Shown: positions 8,800 through 17,642 of the stretch, in pieces
Position numbering within the stretch: the first letter of the stretch is position 1
Layout of the letters: every line of letters begins with the position of its first letter
Source: CAYVQF01 sp964454015
Lineage (GTDB): Bacteria > Myxococcota_A > Bradymonadia > UBA4248
DNA length: 64,000 nucleotides
Assembly: GCA_964454015.1 (NCBI GenBank)
Contig: CAYVQF010000030.1
Location: 1 to 64,000 of the forward strand
Direction of reading: 5' to 3'
Notes under the pieces: generated by a model
The model's input: only the letters and a program-made list of their open reading frames with translations
What the model was told of the DNA's origin: nothing
Database searches by the model: none
Position numbers and translations under genes: made by a program

Positions 8800-10050
8800 A
8801 TGTCTGCCAACACGCTACCGGAAACGCTGCAGGCGCTGCCTCATGCGGAGCAGGGCTTCTATCACACCGCCGATGGTCAATGGCAGTTGCGCTGGGAAGC
8901 CCCAGAAGGCTTCGGCGTGAGCTATGGGGGGGCGTCGCTGGCAGCAGAAGACCTGGCCTTGCAGCTCTCACAGTGGGCAGCGCCCGACACCCGGCGTGGG
9001 CTCGGCAAGCTTCTGAGTGAGGCGCCCCTGCTACAGTTGCACGTGGAGCTGCGGGTGCGCGAAGGCACCCATCGCGGTGCCCGCCTCGCCGTTTGGGCGC
9101 CGCTGCCCCTGGGAATCGATGGCAGTGGCTTGGCCCCCTTGCGGGGGCAAGGGGAGGAGCGCCCGCTGGCGGAGGTCCTGGGCTGGGTGCAAGCGGCGCT
9201 GCGGCACGAGGTGTCCCTGGTGCGGGTCGAGATCGAGGCGCTCCAGCGTGCGCGTGAGCCGCGGACGCGTTACGACAAGGCGGACATGTACGCCGTGTGG
9301 GCGCCAGACACCTCGCCGTGGTCGCTGTGGGCCAAGCCGGTGCTCTTCGAGGCCCTGTCGCGCATCTTCACGGTCGACGCGCCCACAGACGATACGACAG
9401 ATTTTTCGAAGATCGAGCGGGCCTTGCGGCACGAGGGCGACGGCGAGCTGCCCAGTGATTGCGCGCTCATCATCGATTGGCGGGGCGACGTGGCCGTGTG
9501 GCTCGGGGTCGCCCTGGCACGTTGGGGTTGGCAACCGGTCCCGCTGTACAACGGCGTGCCGGGATCCTCCTCGGGTGGGCAGCCCATGGTCGACGCGCGG
9601 GAGATCGCCGATGCGCTGCGCGCGGCGACGCCGCTCCTGGATCGCATCGTCATCCCTCCGGGCGCGCCGCCAGCCTTTCTCATCGACGCGGCTCGCAACG
9701 CCCAGGGAGCGCGCCCCCAGCCCAAGCGCTTTGACAACCGCTGGTTCGTTTTGGCCCAGGACATGCCCTCGGCAGATCGCCTGCGCCTGGCGGGCATTCG
9801 TAATGTGATGTTGATATCGGACCGCATGGTCAATGACGTCCAACACATCCTCTACGCCTATCAGGAGGGGGGTCTGCTGGTGACGCTGCTGCGGGCGCAG
9901 GACGAGGTGGCGCAGGCGCTCCATGTGAAGAAGCCGCAGCGCTTTGGATCGATCTTTTACCGTCTTGGGGTGATCGCTGGTCTGCGACGCAACGCGGCGG
10001 GCGGCTTTGGCGCCGTGGTTCCAGAACCCAGCCAATCGAGTGGCTCATGA
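8800..10050 (+). CDS. Unrecognised protein coupled to the ATP-grasp gene
   Basis: This 416-residue protein resembles no family I can name. It starts 1 bp after the ATP-grasp stop; an upstream in-frame start at 8665 would overlap that gene and is rejected. The sequence lacks a signal peptide or membrane span and looks cytoplasmic. Notable stretches are YGGASLAAEDLALQL near the N-terminus, CALIIDWRGDVAVWLGVALA in the middle and NVMLISDRMVNDVQHILYAY near the end, which suggest alpha/beta folds. The tight packing with the GSPS-like ligase and DUF350-like protein suggests a shared process. It does not match the other yjf-operon families (DUF2170, DUF2491, PspA) that I know. Confidence 0.8.
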   Translation: MSANTLPETLQALPHAEQGFYHTADGQWQLRWEAPEGFGVSYGGASLAAEDLALQLSQWAAPDTRRGLGKLLSEAPLLQLHVELRVREGTHRGARLAVWAPLPLGIDGSGLAPLRGQGEERPLAEVLGWVQAALRHEVSLVRVEIEALQRAREPRTRYDKADMYAVWAPDTSPWSLWAKPVLFEALSRIFTVDAPTDDTTDFSKIERALRHEGDGELPSDCALIIDWRGDVAVWLGVALARWGWQPVPLYNGVPGSSSGGQPMVDAREIADALRAATPLLDRIVIPPGAPPAFLIDAARNAQGARPQPKRFDNRWFVLAQDMPSADRLRLAGIRNVMLISDRMVNDVQHILYAYQEGGLLVTLLRAQDEVAQALHVKKPQRFGSIFYRLGVIAGLRRNAAGGFGAVVPEPSQSSGS

Positions 10051-10170
10051 GGCATGGTCGCGGCGGTTTTGGCGTCGCGAAGTGCTGGGACGTTGGCCTG
10101 ATGGGCGCCATGTGTTAAGTGCGCAGGGCGTCACAGGCGCGGGCGTTGTTTTCTTTTGCATAGGCGGATC

Positions 10171-11505
10171 ATGGCAAAGGGCAGTGAGGCGGTGGGCGTG
10201 GTGAGCGCCCTGGGGGCCAACGGCGAGGGGATCGTGGTGGAAGCCAATGGTTTCCAAGTGCATTTGGCGGGCGTGTTGCCGGGGGAGGAGGTGCGCTACC
10301 GGGTGACCCAGCGCAGTCAGCACAGCGCGCAGGGGTGGGGTGAGGTGCGGGCAGTGAGCCAGCGCAGCCCCGCTTTCGTCAAGCCCCCTTGCCACCATGC
10401 GGCGCCGCTGCGGGGGCAATGCGGCGGCTGTCCGCTGATGCACCTCGACGCGACGGCCCAGGCGGCGTGGAAGGCCGAGCAGGTGGGCCAGGCCCTGCAA
10501 GCGCAGGGCTTGGCGCCCGAGCTGAGCCAGGCCCATGGGGCTCCGCAAGGGCTGGCCTATCGCAACCGCTGCAACTATGTCGTCTGCCGCCGGCCCCAGG
10601 GTGGGGTGCGCTTGGGTTCCTTCGCGCCCCGTTCGCACCAGGTGGCCGATATGGATGGCTGTCTGGTTCTGTTGCCACACTTGGCGGAGGTGGCGCGCAA
10701 GCTGCGTTCTCTGCTGGTGGAGCTGGCCGTACCCGTTGCGCCCGAGGGCGAGGGCCTGCGCTATGTGACCGTGGTGGGCAACCCGGCGGGAGAGTCCTTG
10801 ATCGAGCTGATCTCTTCGAGCGCAGCGCCAAGCTGGCTGCCGGCGCTCTCGGATCTCTTGCGCAGCATCTCGGGCGTGGTCGGTGCCAGCCATGGGGTCA
10901 ACGCCAGTCCAGGGAACAGCATCCGGGCGGAGGGACCCGTGGCCCTGCTGTGGGGACGCGAACACATCGACCTACCCCTGGGGCGGCTGGTAGCGCCCAT
11001 CCGGCCGAGCGCCTTCTTCCAGCTCAACCACGCCGTCGCTGGCGCGATCTACGCCCGGATCGCGGCGCTGCTCCAGCCCATGGGCTGCTTGTGGGACCTC
11101 TACTGTGGCGTAGGGAGCATTGGCTTGAACGTGGCGCCGCAGGGGCACCTCTTTGGGGCGGAGGCTGCCCCGGAGGCAGTGGCCTTGGCGCAAGCCGCAG
11201 CCGCGCGGCTGGGCCAGCCGGCGACCTTCGTGGCGTGTGATCTGCGCCAAGGTCTGCCGCAGGGCTGGCCGACGCCCGACGCCATCGTCGTCAACCCGCC
11301 GCGTCGAGGCGTGGACCCGGCGCTGCTGGCAGAGCTGGCCGCGGCCAAAGCTGCGCCCATCGTCTACATGAGCTGCAACCCCAGCACCTTTGCCCGGGAC
11401 GCGCGGGTCTTGGTCGACGCGGGCTACCGCCTCAGCGCGGTGGAGATCTTCGACATGCTGCCGCAGACGGGGCACGTCGAGGTGTTGGGGCGCCTCGAGG
11501 TGTGA
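10171..11505 (+). CDS. 23S rRNA (uracil-5-)-methyltransferase, RlmD/RumA type
   Basis: This is a class I SAM methyltransferase that makes m5U in 23S rRNA. The ATG at 10171 follows GGCGGA and is preferred over an in-frame TTG at 10156, giving 444 residues. An N-terminal TRAM-like beta-barrel (about 1-65) is followed by the [4Fe-4S] cysteine segment PPCHH...GQCGGCPLMHL. The C-terminal domain shows SAFFQLN, DLYCGVGSIGLNVA (SAM binding), VNPPRRGVDP, and YMSCNPSTFARD with the catalytic cysteine. Which uracil (1939 or 747) is modified cannot be read from the sequence. The gene faces the two cysteine-rich lipoprotein genes tail to tail. Confidence 0.9.
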   Translation: MAKGSEAVGVVSALGANGEGIVVEANGFQVHLAGVLPGEEVRYRVTQRSQHSAQGWGEVRAVSQRSPAFVKPPCHHAAPLRGQCGGCPLMHLDATAQAAWKAEQVGQALQAQGLAPELSQAHGAPQGLAYRNRCNYVVCRRPQGGVRLGSFAPRSHQVADMDGCLVLLPHLAEVARKLRSLLVELAVPVAPEGEGLRYVTVVGNPAGESLIELISSSAAPSWLPALSDLLRSISGVVGASHGVNASPGNSIRAEGPVALLWGREHIDLPLGRLVAPIRPSAFFQLNHAVAGAIYARIAALLQPMGCLWDLYCGVGSIGLNVAPQGHLFGAEAAPEAVALAQAAAARLGQPATFVACDLRQGLPQGWPTPDAIVVNPPRRGVDPALLAELAAAKAAPIVYMSCNPSTFARDARVLVDAGYRLSAVEIFDMLPQTGHVEVLGRLEV

Positions 11506-11526
11506 GCCCACGCGCGAATGGACGCC

Positions 11527-12225
11527 TCAGGGGACGGGGAGCGAGCACTTCCCCGTTTTATTGTAGCAATGCCCCTTGACGCAGTGGTCGTTGTAGTTTT
11601 TGCAGCTCGTGCCGTCGCCACAGGTCTCTCGGACGCAGATCTTTTCGGCGTTGCAGACGAAGTTAGACTGCGTACAGTAAGTGTCCGCGCAGGACTGAGG
11701 CTGGCAGCGCCCATCGATGCAGATGTCGCCGTCCAGGGGGCAGGGGGCGTCGACGTCACAGGGGCTCACACACTGGGTTTCATTGGGGTTGCACATGCAG
11801 GCTTGGTTGCGGGCGGCGCAAATTTGTCCGTCAACGCAGGCCTCGTCGTCGTCACAGGCCACGCCGCGGTAGCAGGCGCCGCAGTTCTCATCGCTGGGGG
11901 CGTAGCAGATCTTGTTGTCGGTGCATTCGCTGCTGCTGAGGCAGGCGTTGGCCTCGCAACGCTGGATGCAACTGAAATCGTCGTAATGACTGCACGACCA
12001 GGTGCCGGCGGCCGTGCAGCGACAGGAGAGGTTGACGAAAGAGCAGTGATCGCACCCATAGGTCTGGCTACAAGCCTGACCTGGGGTGCAAGGATCGGAA
12101 GCCGATGGGCAATGGTCGAGGTAAACCGTTTCTTGTTCAACATCTTTGTTTTGATCTTCGTCGTTGTCGCAAGCGGGCAGGAAGAAGAGCACGGCCGCCA
12201 CCAGAGTGAACTTGAACCAGCGCAT
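11527..12225 (-). CDS. Small cysteine-rich lipoprotein, tandem copy A
   Basis: This is a 232-residue lipoprotein with signal peptide ending LFFLPAC and Asp at +2. The start at 12225 sits behind GGAGG; a longer open frame continues upstream to 13329 but runs through the neighbouring gene in another frame. About 34 cysteines lie in a single extended pattern, including HCSFVNLSCRC, DICIDGRCQPQSC and CVKGHCYNKTGKC. The neighbour at 12425-13141 shares the same cysteine spacing from end to end, so the two arose by tandem duplication. No catalytic motif is visible and function is unknown. It ends 21 bp from the stop of the rRNA methyltransferase gene, transcribed convergently. Confidence 0.85.
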   Translation of the reverse strand: MRWFKFTLVAAVLFFLPACDNDEDQNKDVEQETVYLDHCPSASDPCTPGQACSQTYGCDHCSFVNLSCRCTAAGTWSCSHYDDFSCIQRCEANACLSSSECTDNKICYAPSDENCGACYRGVACDDDEACVDGQICAARNQACMCNPNETQCVSPCDVDAPCPLDGDICIDGRCQPQSCADTYCTQSNFVCNAEKICVRETCGDGTSCKNYNDHCVKGHCYNKTGKCSLPVP

Positions 12226-12424
12226 GAGAGCCTCCACAGAGAATAAAAAGGGCGAGATGACCCATGGGTCGATTGTCGGGATTTGGGAGTGGGCAATGCA
12301 ACGCCGCGCGGATAAAAATCCGCAAATGCGGGCGCTCATTGAGCTAGCGTCGAGCAGCGCGCGTCCCGGCGGTGGTGGTGAGACGCAGGTTGCGAGCGAA
12401 TCCATCCAGCGCTGAGGCGATGGT

Positions 12425-13141
12425 TCAAGGCGGAGGCAGGGAGCAAGTTCCCAATTTGTCATAACACAGACCCTTGACACAGTGGTCGTTCCAGTTGCTG
12501 CACTTGCCGTTCTCGTCGCAGGCCTCGCGGACGCAGACCTTGTCGTCATTGCAGACGAAGTTACGCTCGCTGCAGGTGGTGTCGGCGCAGGGCTGGGGTT
12601 GGCAGCGCCCGTCGATGCAGACGTCGCCATCGTAGGGGCAGGGAGCGTCATCGGTGCAGGGGGGGGCGCAGATGGCTGCCCCTGGATCACAGAGACAGGC
12701 GGTGTTGCGGGCCACACAGAGGCTGTCGCCGCTGCAGGCGTCGTCATCGAGGCAGGCGACGCCCATTTGACAGGTGCCACAGGCCATGGCGTTGGGAACC
12801 AGGCAAGACTCTCCCGAGGTGGTGCATTCGCTGTCGTCGGCGCAGGCGTCGCCGCGGCAGCGCTCGAGGCAGCGGAAGTCATCGAAGTAGGAGCATTGCC
12901 AAGTACCCTCAGCGGAACAAGTGCAGTCCATGCTCGTGAAGGAGCAGTGGCTGCAGCGATAGGTTTCGTAACACAGGGTCCCCGCGGTGCAGCTCCCGCC
13001 GGCTCCGCCGGGGCAATGGTCGAGGAAGACCAGCTCGGCGTCTTCGCCGTCGGGATCCTCCTTGGTCGGCGAATCTTCATCATCGCAGCCCGGTGAAAGT
13101 AGTAGGATCGCGGCGAGGAGAACCACCCAGTACGTGCGCAT
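12425..13141 (-). CDS. Small cysteine-rich lipoprotein, tandem copy B
   Basis: This is a 238-residue paralogue of the adjacent downstream gene. ATG at 13141 is chosen because GGAGG lies six bases upstream; an in-frame TTG at 13153 is less likely. The lipoprotein signal ends LLLLSPGC and is followed by an acidic linker. The shared frame of motifs is VFLDHCPGG...HCSFTSMDCTC...DVCIDGRCQPQPC...CVKGLCYDKLGTC, matching copy A. The copies differ in the spacer after the signal peptide and in the middle acidic loops. The 199 bp between the copies probably carries a separate promoter for copy A, but no clear -35/-10 pair is visible. Role unknown, presumably in the envelope. Confidence 0.85.
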   Translation of the reverse strand: MRTYWVVLLAAILLLSPGCDDEDSPTKEDPDGEDAELVFLDHCPGGAGGSCTAGTLCYETYRCSHCSFTSMDCTCSAEGTWQCSYFDDFRCLERCRGDACADDSECTTSGESCLVPNAMACGTCQMGVACLDDDACSGDSLCVARNTACLCDPGAAICAPPCTDDAPCPYDGDVCIDGRCQPQPCADTTCSERNFVCNDDKVCVREACDENGKCSNWNDHCVKGLCYDKLGTCSLPPP

Positions 13142-13361
13142 AGCTGCCTCCAAGGTCGGTGAACGAGGGGCAATGTGACCCGTCTCTCCACTATCCTTTT
13201 CGCGTCATCCGAAGGCAAACGTCCACCTCCCTGTAGGCAGAATCCAGGGTGCTCTCCTCTTGACCCCGCGACGCTGATGCTGGAGATATCGAGCGGTGGT
13301 CGGAGGGCGATGGGCGCCTCTCCCCGCAAGGTGTCTCTGCGAGCGAGCCATGAGGTGAACC

Positions 13362-13859
13362 ATGAGGAAGGAGAGGGGAGTGAAGGGGCCCGTCAGGGTT
13401 GGGTCTTGGTGGCGGGCGGCGTTGGGCCTTGCCGGGTTGGCGCTCGTGGGCTGCGCGACGGCCCCCGCCGAAGTGGCGGGAGATGCGACACCTGTCGCCG
13501 ACGGCGCGGTGGCTGAAGGGCTGCCGACGGCGCAGGAGGTCTTTCTCCATGCCAGCTTCGTCGAGGTGAGTGGTGACGTGGAAGAGAGCGCCGTGGTGAA
13601 GCTCACGGTGCGTTTCACCAACCAGGCGGCCTTTCCCATGCGGGTGCGCCTCTACCGTCTCTCCTGGCCCGGTGGTGAGATGACCATCGAGCCGGAGGAT
13701 CTGGTGGTGGGGGAGGCCAACCACCGGGATCGGATCTCGAGCTTGAACCCCAACCGGCAAGGGGTCGCGTTTTGGTGGGCCGTGTTGCAGGGCGAAGTGG
13801 AGGAGAGCTGGCGGGACGGCGTCCAGGTCGAGATCCTGGAGAGCGAGAAGGTTTTCTAG
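13362..13859 (+). CDS. Unrecognised lipoprotein
   Basis: This is a 165-residue protein with a charged N-terminus, a hydrophobic segment and a lipobox ending LAGLALVGC (around residue 31). The mature part is about 130 residues and predicted mostly beta (VVKLTVRFTNQAAFPMRVRL, then YRLSWPGGEMTIEP), somewhat like LEA14/WHy-type beta-sandwich proteins, but the match is too weak to assign. The start follows GAGGTG. It is divergently transcribed from the cysteine-rich copy B and lies 212 bp before the kinase gene. Function unknown. Confidence 0.75.
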   Translation: MRKERGVKGPVRVGSWWRAALGLAGLALVGCATAPAEVAGDATPVADGAVAEGLPTAQEVFLHASFVEVSGDVEESAVVKLTVRFTNQAAFPMRVRLYRLSWPGGEMTIEPEDLVVGEANHRDRISSLNPNRQGVAFWWAVLQGEVEESWRDGVQVEILESEKVF

Positions 13860-14071
13860 GCAGCGCGCGCCCGGCGGAGGTGGATCCCAAGACCTCATAG
13901 GCGTCTGTCCCCTGCTCAGGGTGGGGCCGGGCCATGCGCTGGCGATGGGGAGGGGCCGGGCGGTCGATTTCGTAGGCCTGCGCTTGACCCCGGGGCCGCG
14001 ATCGCGCAGAACACCTGTGCGGCGTGCAGGTGCTGCCGCCAGTAGGCCAGGCCGCTTGGGGAGGCAGGTGA

Positions 14072-15850
14072 ATGGAGAAGCATCCACACTATGGACCGTA
14101 TGAGCTGATCGAGATGATCGGCGTGGGTGGCATGGGTGAAGTGTGGCGAGGACGGCATCAGAGCCTGGGGCGCGAGGGGGCGATCAAGCTGGTGCGGCGC
14201 GAGGCCCTCGGACCGTCGGCCGAAGGGGTGCTCAAGCGCTTTCGCAAGGAGGCCCAAGTGACGGCAGGCTTGTCCTCGCCGCATACGGTGGATCTCTTTG
14301 ATTTTGGTGAAAGCGAGGACGGCACGCTCTTTTACGCGATGGAGCTGCTCAACGGGATTGACGCGCAGAACCTGGTTGAGCGCTTCGGTCCGCAGCCCGA
14401 AGGCCGGGTCGTCCACCTGTTGTTGCAGGTCTGTGAGTCCCTGGGTGAAGCGCACCAGCAGGGGGTGATACACCGGGACATCAAGCCGGCCAATATCTTT
14501 CTGTGTAAGGTGGGTTTGCAGGTCGATTTCGTCAAAGTGCTCGACTTTGGCCTGGTGAAGAGCTTGGCGCCCTCGCCGGAAGAGACGATGCTGACGGCGA
14601 TGAACGCCACGGCGGGGACGCCAGCTTTCATGGCGCCGGAGATCGCCTCGGGGCGGGCCGAGGTGGACGCCCGAGCCGATATCTACTGTTTGGCCTGTGT
14701 CGCCTATTGGCTGCTGACGGGACAGCAGCTCTTCCCCAAGGAGAGCCCGATCCAGAGCTTGCTGGCCCACATCCAAGAGGAGCCGCCAGCGCCATCGCTG
14801 GTGCGGCCGGAGGAGATCAGCGCGGAGATGGACCACTTGCTGTTGCGGTGCCTCGCCAAGGAGCCAGCGCAGCGTCCGGCCAACACGGAGGAGGTCGCGG
14901 AAGCGCTGCGAGCGCTGGCGGAGCGCGCGCCCTGGGAGCCGGCGCGGGCGAGGGAGTGGTGGGCAGCCCATCTGCCAGAGCAGCTCAACGGCAAGAAAGG
15001 GCCGGCCTTGGTGCGCAGCACGACGACCGACGAGACCCTGCCTGGCGACGTGGGCCAGGGAGTCCCGCTGACCCAAGCCAACCCCATCGCAGCGGCCAGT
15101 CCGGGCAAAGGAACGCCGCCAACGGAGGCAGCCGATCCCGCCCCAGCGGCTCAGGCGGCGCCAGAGATGTTGCCCCTGAAGAGAGGACATGACTCGGCCT
15201 TGTCGAATCAGCGCTTGGCGGCGATCAGGCAACTGCGCAATCACTTCGCCTATTCGACCATCGATGTCTATGAGCTGGAGCGGCGCCTGGAGATGGTGCA
15301 AGCCGCTACCGATGGGGCCGAGCTCGAGCCGGCGGTGGCCGACCTGCCAGCCCTGGACTCCAACGGCAAGGTGCCCATCGTCCGGCCGGCTGCGGCCGTG
15401 GGAGCGCAGCCGCAGCAGCCGCAGCAGCCGCACGCCCTGGCGCCCGTGGCTCAGGGGAATGCTGGAGCGTTGGCGGCCAATACTTGGGACTCCAGCACCA
15501 TTGCGGCCTTTCTCACCAAAGAGACGCGCCAAGGTGCGTGGAAGGTGACCCGGGAGATCACCATTTTTGCCCTCTTGGGGGGGGCGGAGCTCGACTTCAC
15601 CCAGGTCGAGATCCCTTACCCGGCGGTGGAGGTGAACCTCTCGTGCTTCATGGGTGGGGTGAAGATCATCGTCCCCGAAGGGCTCTATGTCGAGAGCAAC
15701 GCCATCGCCGTCGCTGGCAGCATCGACATCCCCGCGGCGGCGGTGCCGCCCATTCGCGACATGCGTCGCATCCACCTGACGGGGATGCTCTTTTTGGGGG
15801 GCGTCGATGTCATCGTGCGGCCGCGTCCTCGAGCGCTGCCCCGGCCGTGA
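14072..15850 (+). CDS. Ser/Thr protein kinase with DUF1707-like and LiaF-like C-terminal domains
   Basis: This is a 592-residue Hanks-type kinase. Residues 10-270 contain the glycine loop GVGGMGEV (17-24), Lys39, HRD at 134-136, DFG at 158-160 and GTPAFMAPE, so the catalytic residues are intact. A Pro/Ala-rich linker follows. Around residues 370-420 a helical segment (QRLAAIRQLRNHFAYSTIDV, then a YELERRL pair) resembles the DUF1707/SHOCT-like module. The last 100 residues (EITIFALLGGAELDFTQVEI, later FMGGVKIIVPEG and FLGGVDVIVRP) match the beta-helical C-terminal domain of LiaF-type proteins. No membrane span is present, so the kinase is cytosolic or peripheral. ATG at 14072 follows GGGGAGG. 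Kinase is certain; the C-terminal domains are assigned by pattern. Confidence 0.9.
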   Translation: MEKHPHYGPYELIEMIGVGGMGEVWRGRHQSLGREGAIKLVRREALGPSAEGVLKRFRKEAQVTAGLSSPHTVDLFDFGESEDGTLFYAMELLNGIDAQNLVERFGPQPEGRVVHLLLQVCESLGEAHQQGVIHRDIKPANIFLCKVGLQVDFVKVLDFGLVKSLAPSPEETMLTAMNATAGTPAFMAPEIASGRAEVDARADIYCLACVAYWLLTGQQLFPKESPIQSLLAHIQEEPPAPSLVRPEEISAEMDHLLLRCLAKEPAQRPANTEEVAEALRALAERAPWEPARAREWWAAHLPEQLNGKKGPALVRSTTTDETLPGDVGQGVPLTQANPIAAASPGKGTPPTEAADPAPAAQAAPEMLPLKRGHDSALSNQRLAAIRQLRNHFAYSTIDVYELERRLEMVQAATDGAELEPAVADLPALDSNGKVPIVRPAAAVGAQPQQPQQPHALAPVAQGNAGALAANTWDSSTIAAFLTKETRQGAWKVTREITIFALLGGAELDFTQVEIPYPAVEVNLSCFMGGVKIIVPEGLYVESNAIAVAGSIDIPAAAVPPIRDMRRIHLTGMLFLGGVDVIVRPRPRALPRP

Positions 15851-15878
15851 GCCGCCTGTCGCGGCCGTTGACGCGCGC

Positions 15879-16370
15879 TTAGTCGGTGGTCTCGGCGCGC
15901 CGGTTCTTGCGGCGGTATTGGTTGATCAACTCGCCGATCTCTTGCGGTTTGGGAATCCCCGACGCCTGGATCTCGATGTTCGACTGGGCCGCCGAGGAGA
16001 TCCCAATGCTGCCGACGTTGAAAATGCGCTGGAAGAAGCTCTGGGAGATGTTCACATTGCGCACGTCGGCATGGTAGACCTCGGTGGTCTGCTTGGAGAG
16101 GATGCCCGTGCGCAGGACGATGCGCTCGTCCGTCAGGGTGAGCCTGGTGCCTTTGACCTGAACCCACCAGAAGAAGAGGATGAGGGCGCCGAGGGCGGTC
16201 AGTCCGTAGAAGATGTAGGACAGGATCTCACCGGCCGACAAGACGAACTTGGCTACGATGGGGCCCACGATGAGGATCAGGCAGCCGATGTAGTAGAAGG
16301 GGTGGTTGCGGAACATGGCCGGGTTGCGCGCGAGGAGGAGCTTTTCATCATGGGTCTTATCGTCTGACAT
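15879..16370 (-). CDS. Membrane protein with bacterial PH domain (bPH2, YdbS-like)
   Basis: This is a 163-residue protein with two membrane spans (about residues 25-45 and 55-75) followed by a cytoplasmic bPH2 domain: KGTRLTLTDERIVLRTGIL, then VYHADVRNVNISQSFFQRIF and VGSIGISSAAQ. This arrangement is typical of YdbS/YdbT-like proteins. The start at 16370 (MSDDKTHDEK) lies behind AGGGA; an alternative ATG at 16388 adds six residues. It is convergent with the kinase gene (28 bp between stops) and downstream of the acyltransferase on the same strand. Role in membrane organisation is possible but not established. Confidence 0.8.
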   Translation of the reverse strand: MSDDKTHDEKLLLARNPAMFRNHPFYYIGCLILIVGPIVAKFVLSAGEILSYIFYGLTALGALILFFWWVQVKGTRLTLTDERIVLRTGILSKQTTEVYHADVRNVNISQSFFQRIFNVGSIGISSAAQSNIEIQASGIPKPQEIGELINQYRRKNRRAETTD

Positions 16371-16474
16371 GAGCTTTCCCTGAGGCATGAGACCAGTCGA
16401 CTGCATCTGATGTGCGGGGAGCAGCGACCGGGCTGAGTGGGTCCAGCGGTGGACTCGCGACGAGCGGTAATCTT

Positions 16475-17416
16475 TCACCTTTCAAGAGGAGATGCAAGCT
16501 CCTGCGGCGCTTCTCCCGTGTCATCGAAGCGCCCCGTGCGCAGAAACACGGACATGAGCTGGTCCTTCTCGACGAAGCGCGCATGTAGCCATTCTGCCAG
16601 CGCTTCGGCGTCACGGGGCAAGGAGGCGATGGGGTAGCGGCGCACATGGAGATGGGCCCGGCGGGCGAAACCCTTGATGTACTGCCACAGGGTGGGCACA
16701 CCAGCGGCGTAGCCGATGCTGACGTCGTAGACGGCATCGACGCAGTCGCCCAAGCCCGCGACGGAGGCCACGAAACCTTTGGTACGCGGCAGGAGGAGAT
16801 GCTGCAGAGGCTGGCGCCCCTGGCGCTGAGCGTAGGCTTGACTGGCGGCGAGCTTGGCCGTGGTGAGCCGGGTCCCCTCGACGAAGGCAATGAACCACAC
16901 GGGGATGGCGTCCTGGACGATGCGGGCGAAGGTCGCTTTGATGCGCGCCTCATCGGCGCTCCAGTTGCGATCGACGAAGAAGGAGTCGAGAAAATAGAGG
17001 CCCCAGCCGACCCCAGGCACGTACTTGACGGACGACTTCAGCATCCACTTGAGATCGCCGAGACGCCGATGATCCCTGGCGAGAAAAAAGAGAAAGGGGA
17101 CATCGGTCATTTGCTGGTGGTTGGCGATGAGGATCACCCGCTCGCCCGGGGGCAAGTCATCACCGCTGAGCACCACATCGGCACCGTAGAGCCACTCCCC
17201 CAGGGAGACGCAGAAACTCCAGAAGAGGTCGGCGGCCCAGCGGTTGACGCGGCGTACCGCTTGGCGCGAGATGGGTAGCAGCAACACGGTGAGACACTGG
17301 AGGACGTTGAAGAGCAACAGGGTGCCAAAGAGCACGAGCACACAAAAGAGCCCCGTCACAAGGCCGCGCAGACGCGCCCACGGGGAGAGTGGATTCGACA
17401 TGGCTTGGCTGGGCAT
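16475..17416 (-). CDS. Lysophospholipid acyltransferase family protein (PlsC/LCLAT-like)
   Basis: This is a 313-residue membrane acyltransferase. An N-terminal hydrophobic segment (about 20-50) is followed by the catalytic NHQQMTD (an HX4D box) and by FVEGTR, the acyl-acceptor binding motif, with YFLDSFFVDRNW between them. This is the motif order of 1-acylglycerol-3-phosphate acyltransferases, closest in feel to the LCLAT/AGPAT subfamily. The start at 17416 has GGAGG nine bases upstream; ATGs at 17425 and 17401 are alternatives. Fatty acyl transfer onto a lysophospholipid is the expected reaction; the exact acceptor is not readable. It sits upstream of the bPH2 membrane protein gene and may be co-transcribed with it. 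Confidence 0.85.
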   Translation of the reverse strand: MPSQAMSNPLSPWARLRGLVTGLFCVLVLFGTLLLFNVLQCLTVLLLPISRQAVRRVNRWAADLFWSFCVSLGEWLYGADVVLSGDDLPPGERVILIANHQQMTDVPFLFFLARDHRRLGDLKWMLKSSVKYVPGVGWGLYFLDSFFVDRNWSADEARIKATFARIVQDAIPVWFIAFVEGTRLTTAKLAASQAYAQRQGRQPLQHLLLPRTKGFVASVAGLGDCVDAVYDVSIGYAAGVPTLWQYIKGFARRAHLHVRRYPIASLPRDAEALAEWLHARFVEKDQLMSVFLRTGRFDDTGEAPQELASPLER

Positions 17417-17642
17417 CGCGGGCATCCTCCCGAAAAAGTGCGTGGCACCCAAGGCCGCGGGAAGCTAGCACAATGGCCCAAACGGCGCGAGCCTGCGCGG
17501 CCCGAAGCGCCGCCCTCAGATGACGCGGGAGGAGAGCATACAAGTGTTCGACGGCGCCGCCTTTGCAGGCGGCCACAGGGGGTGTACATAGCCCACAACG
17601 CAGTGCCGTACTGGTGCAGCGTCGCAACCCAAGCGGTGACCC

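Noticed and set aside
12226..13329. N-terminal extension of the minus-strand frame at 11527 (600 residues in total)
   Set aside because: The extension lies in a different frame across the neighbouring cysteine-rich gene; the true start at 12225 has GGAGG and a lipoprotein signal.
13916..15775. 619-residue minus-strand frame opposite the kinase gene
   Set aside because: The opposite strand has an intact Hanks kinase; the antisense frame is Arg/His/Leu-rich with no domain.
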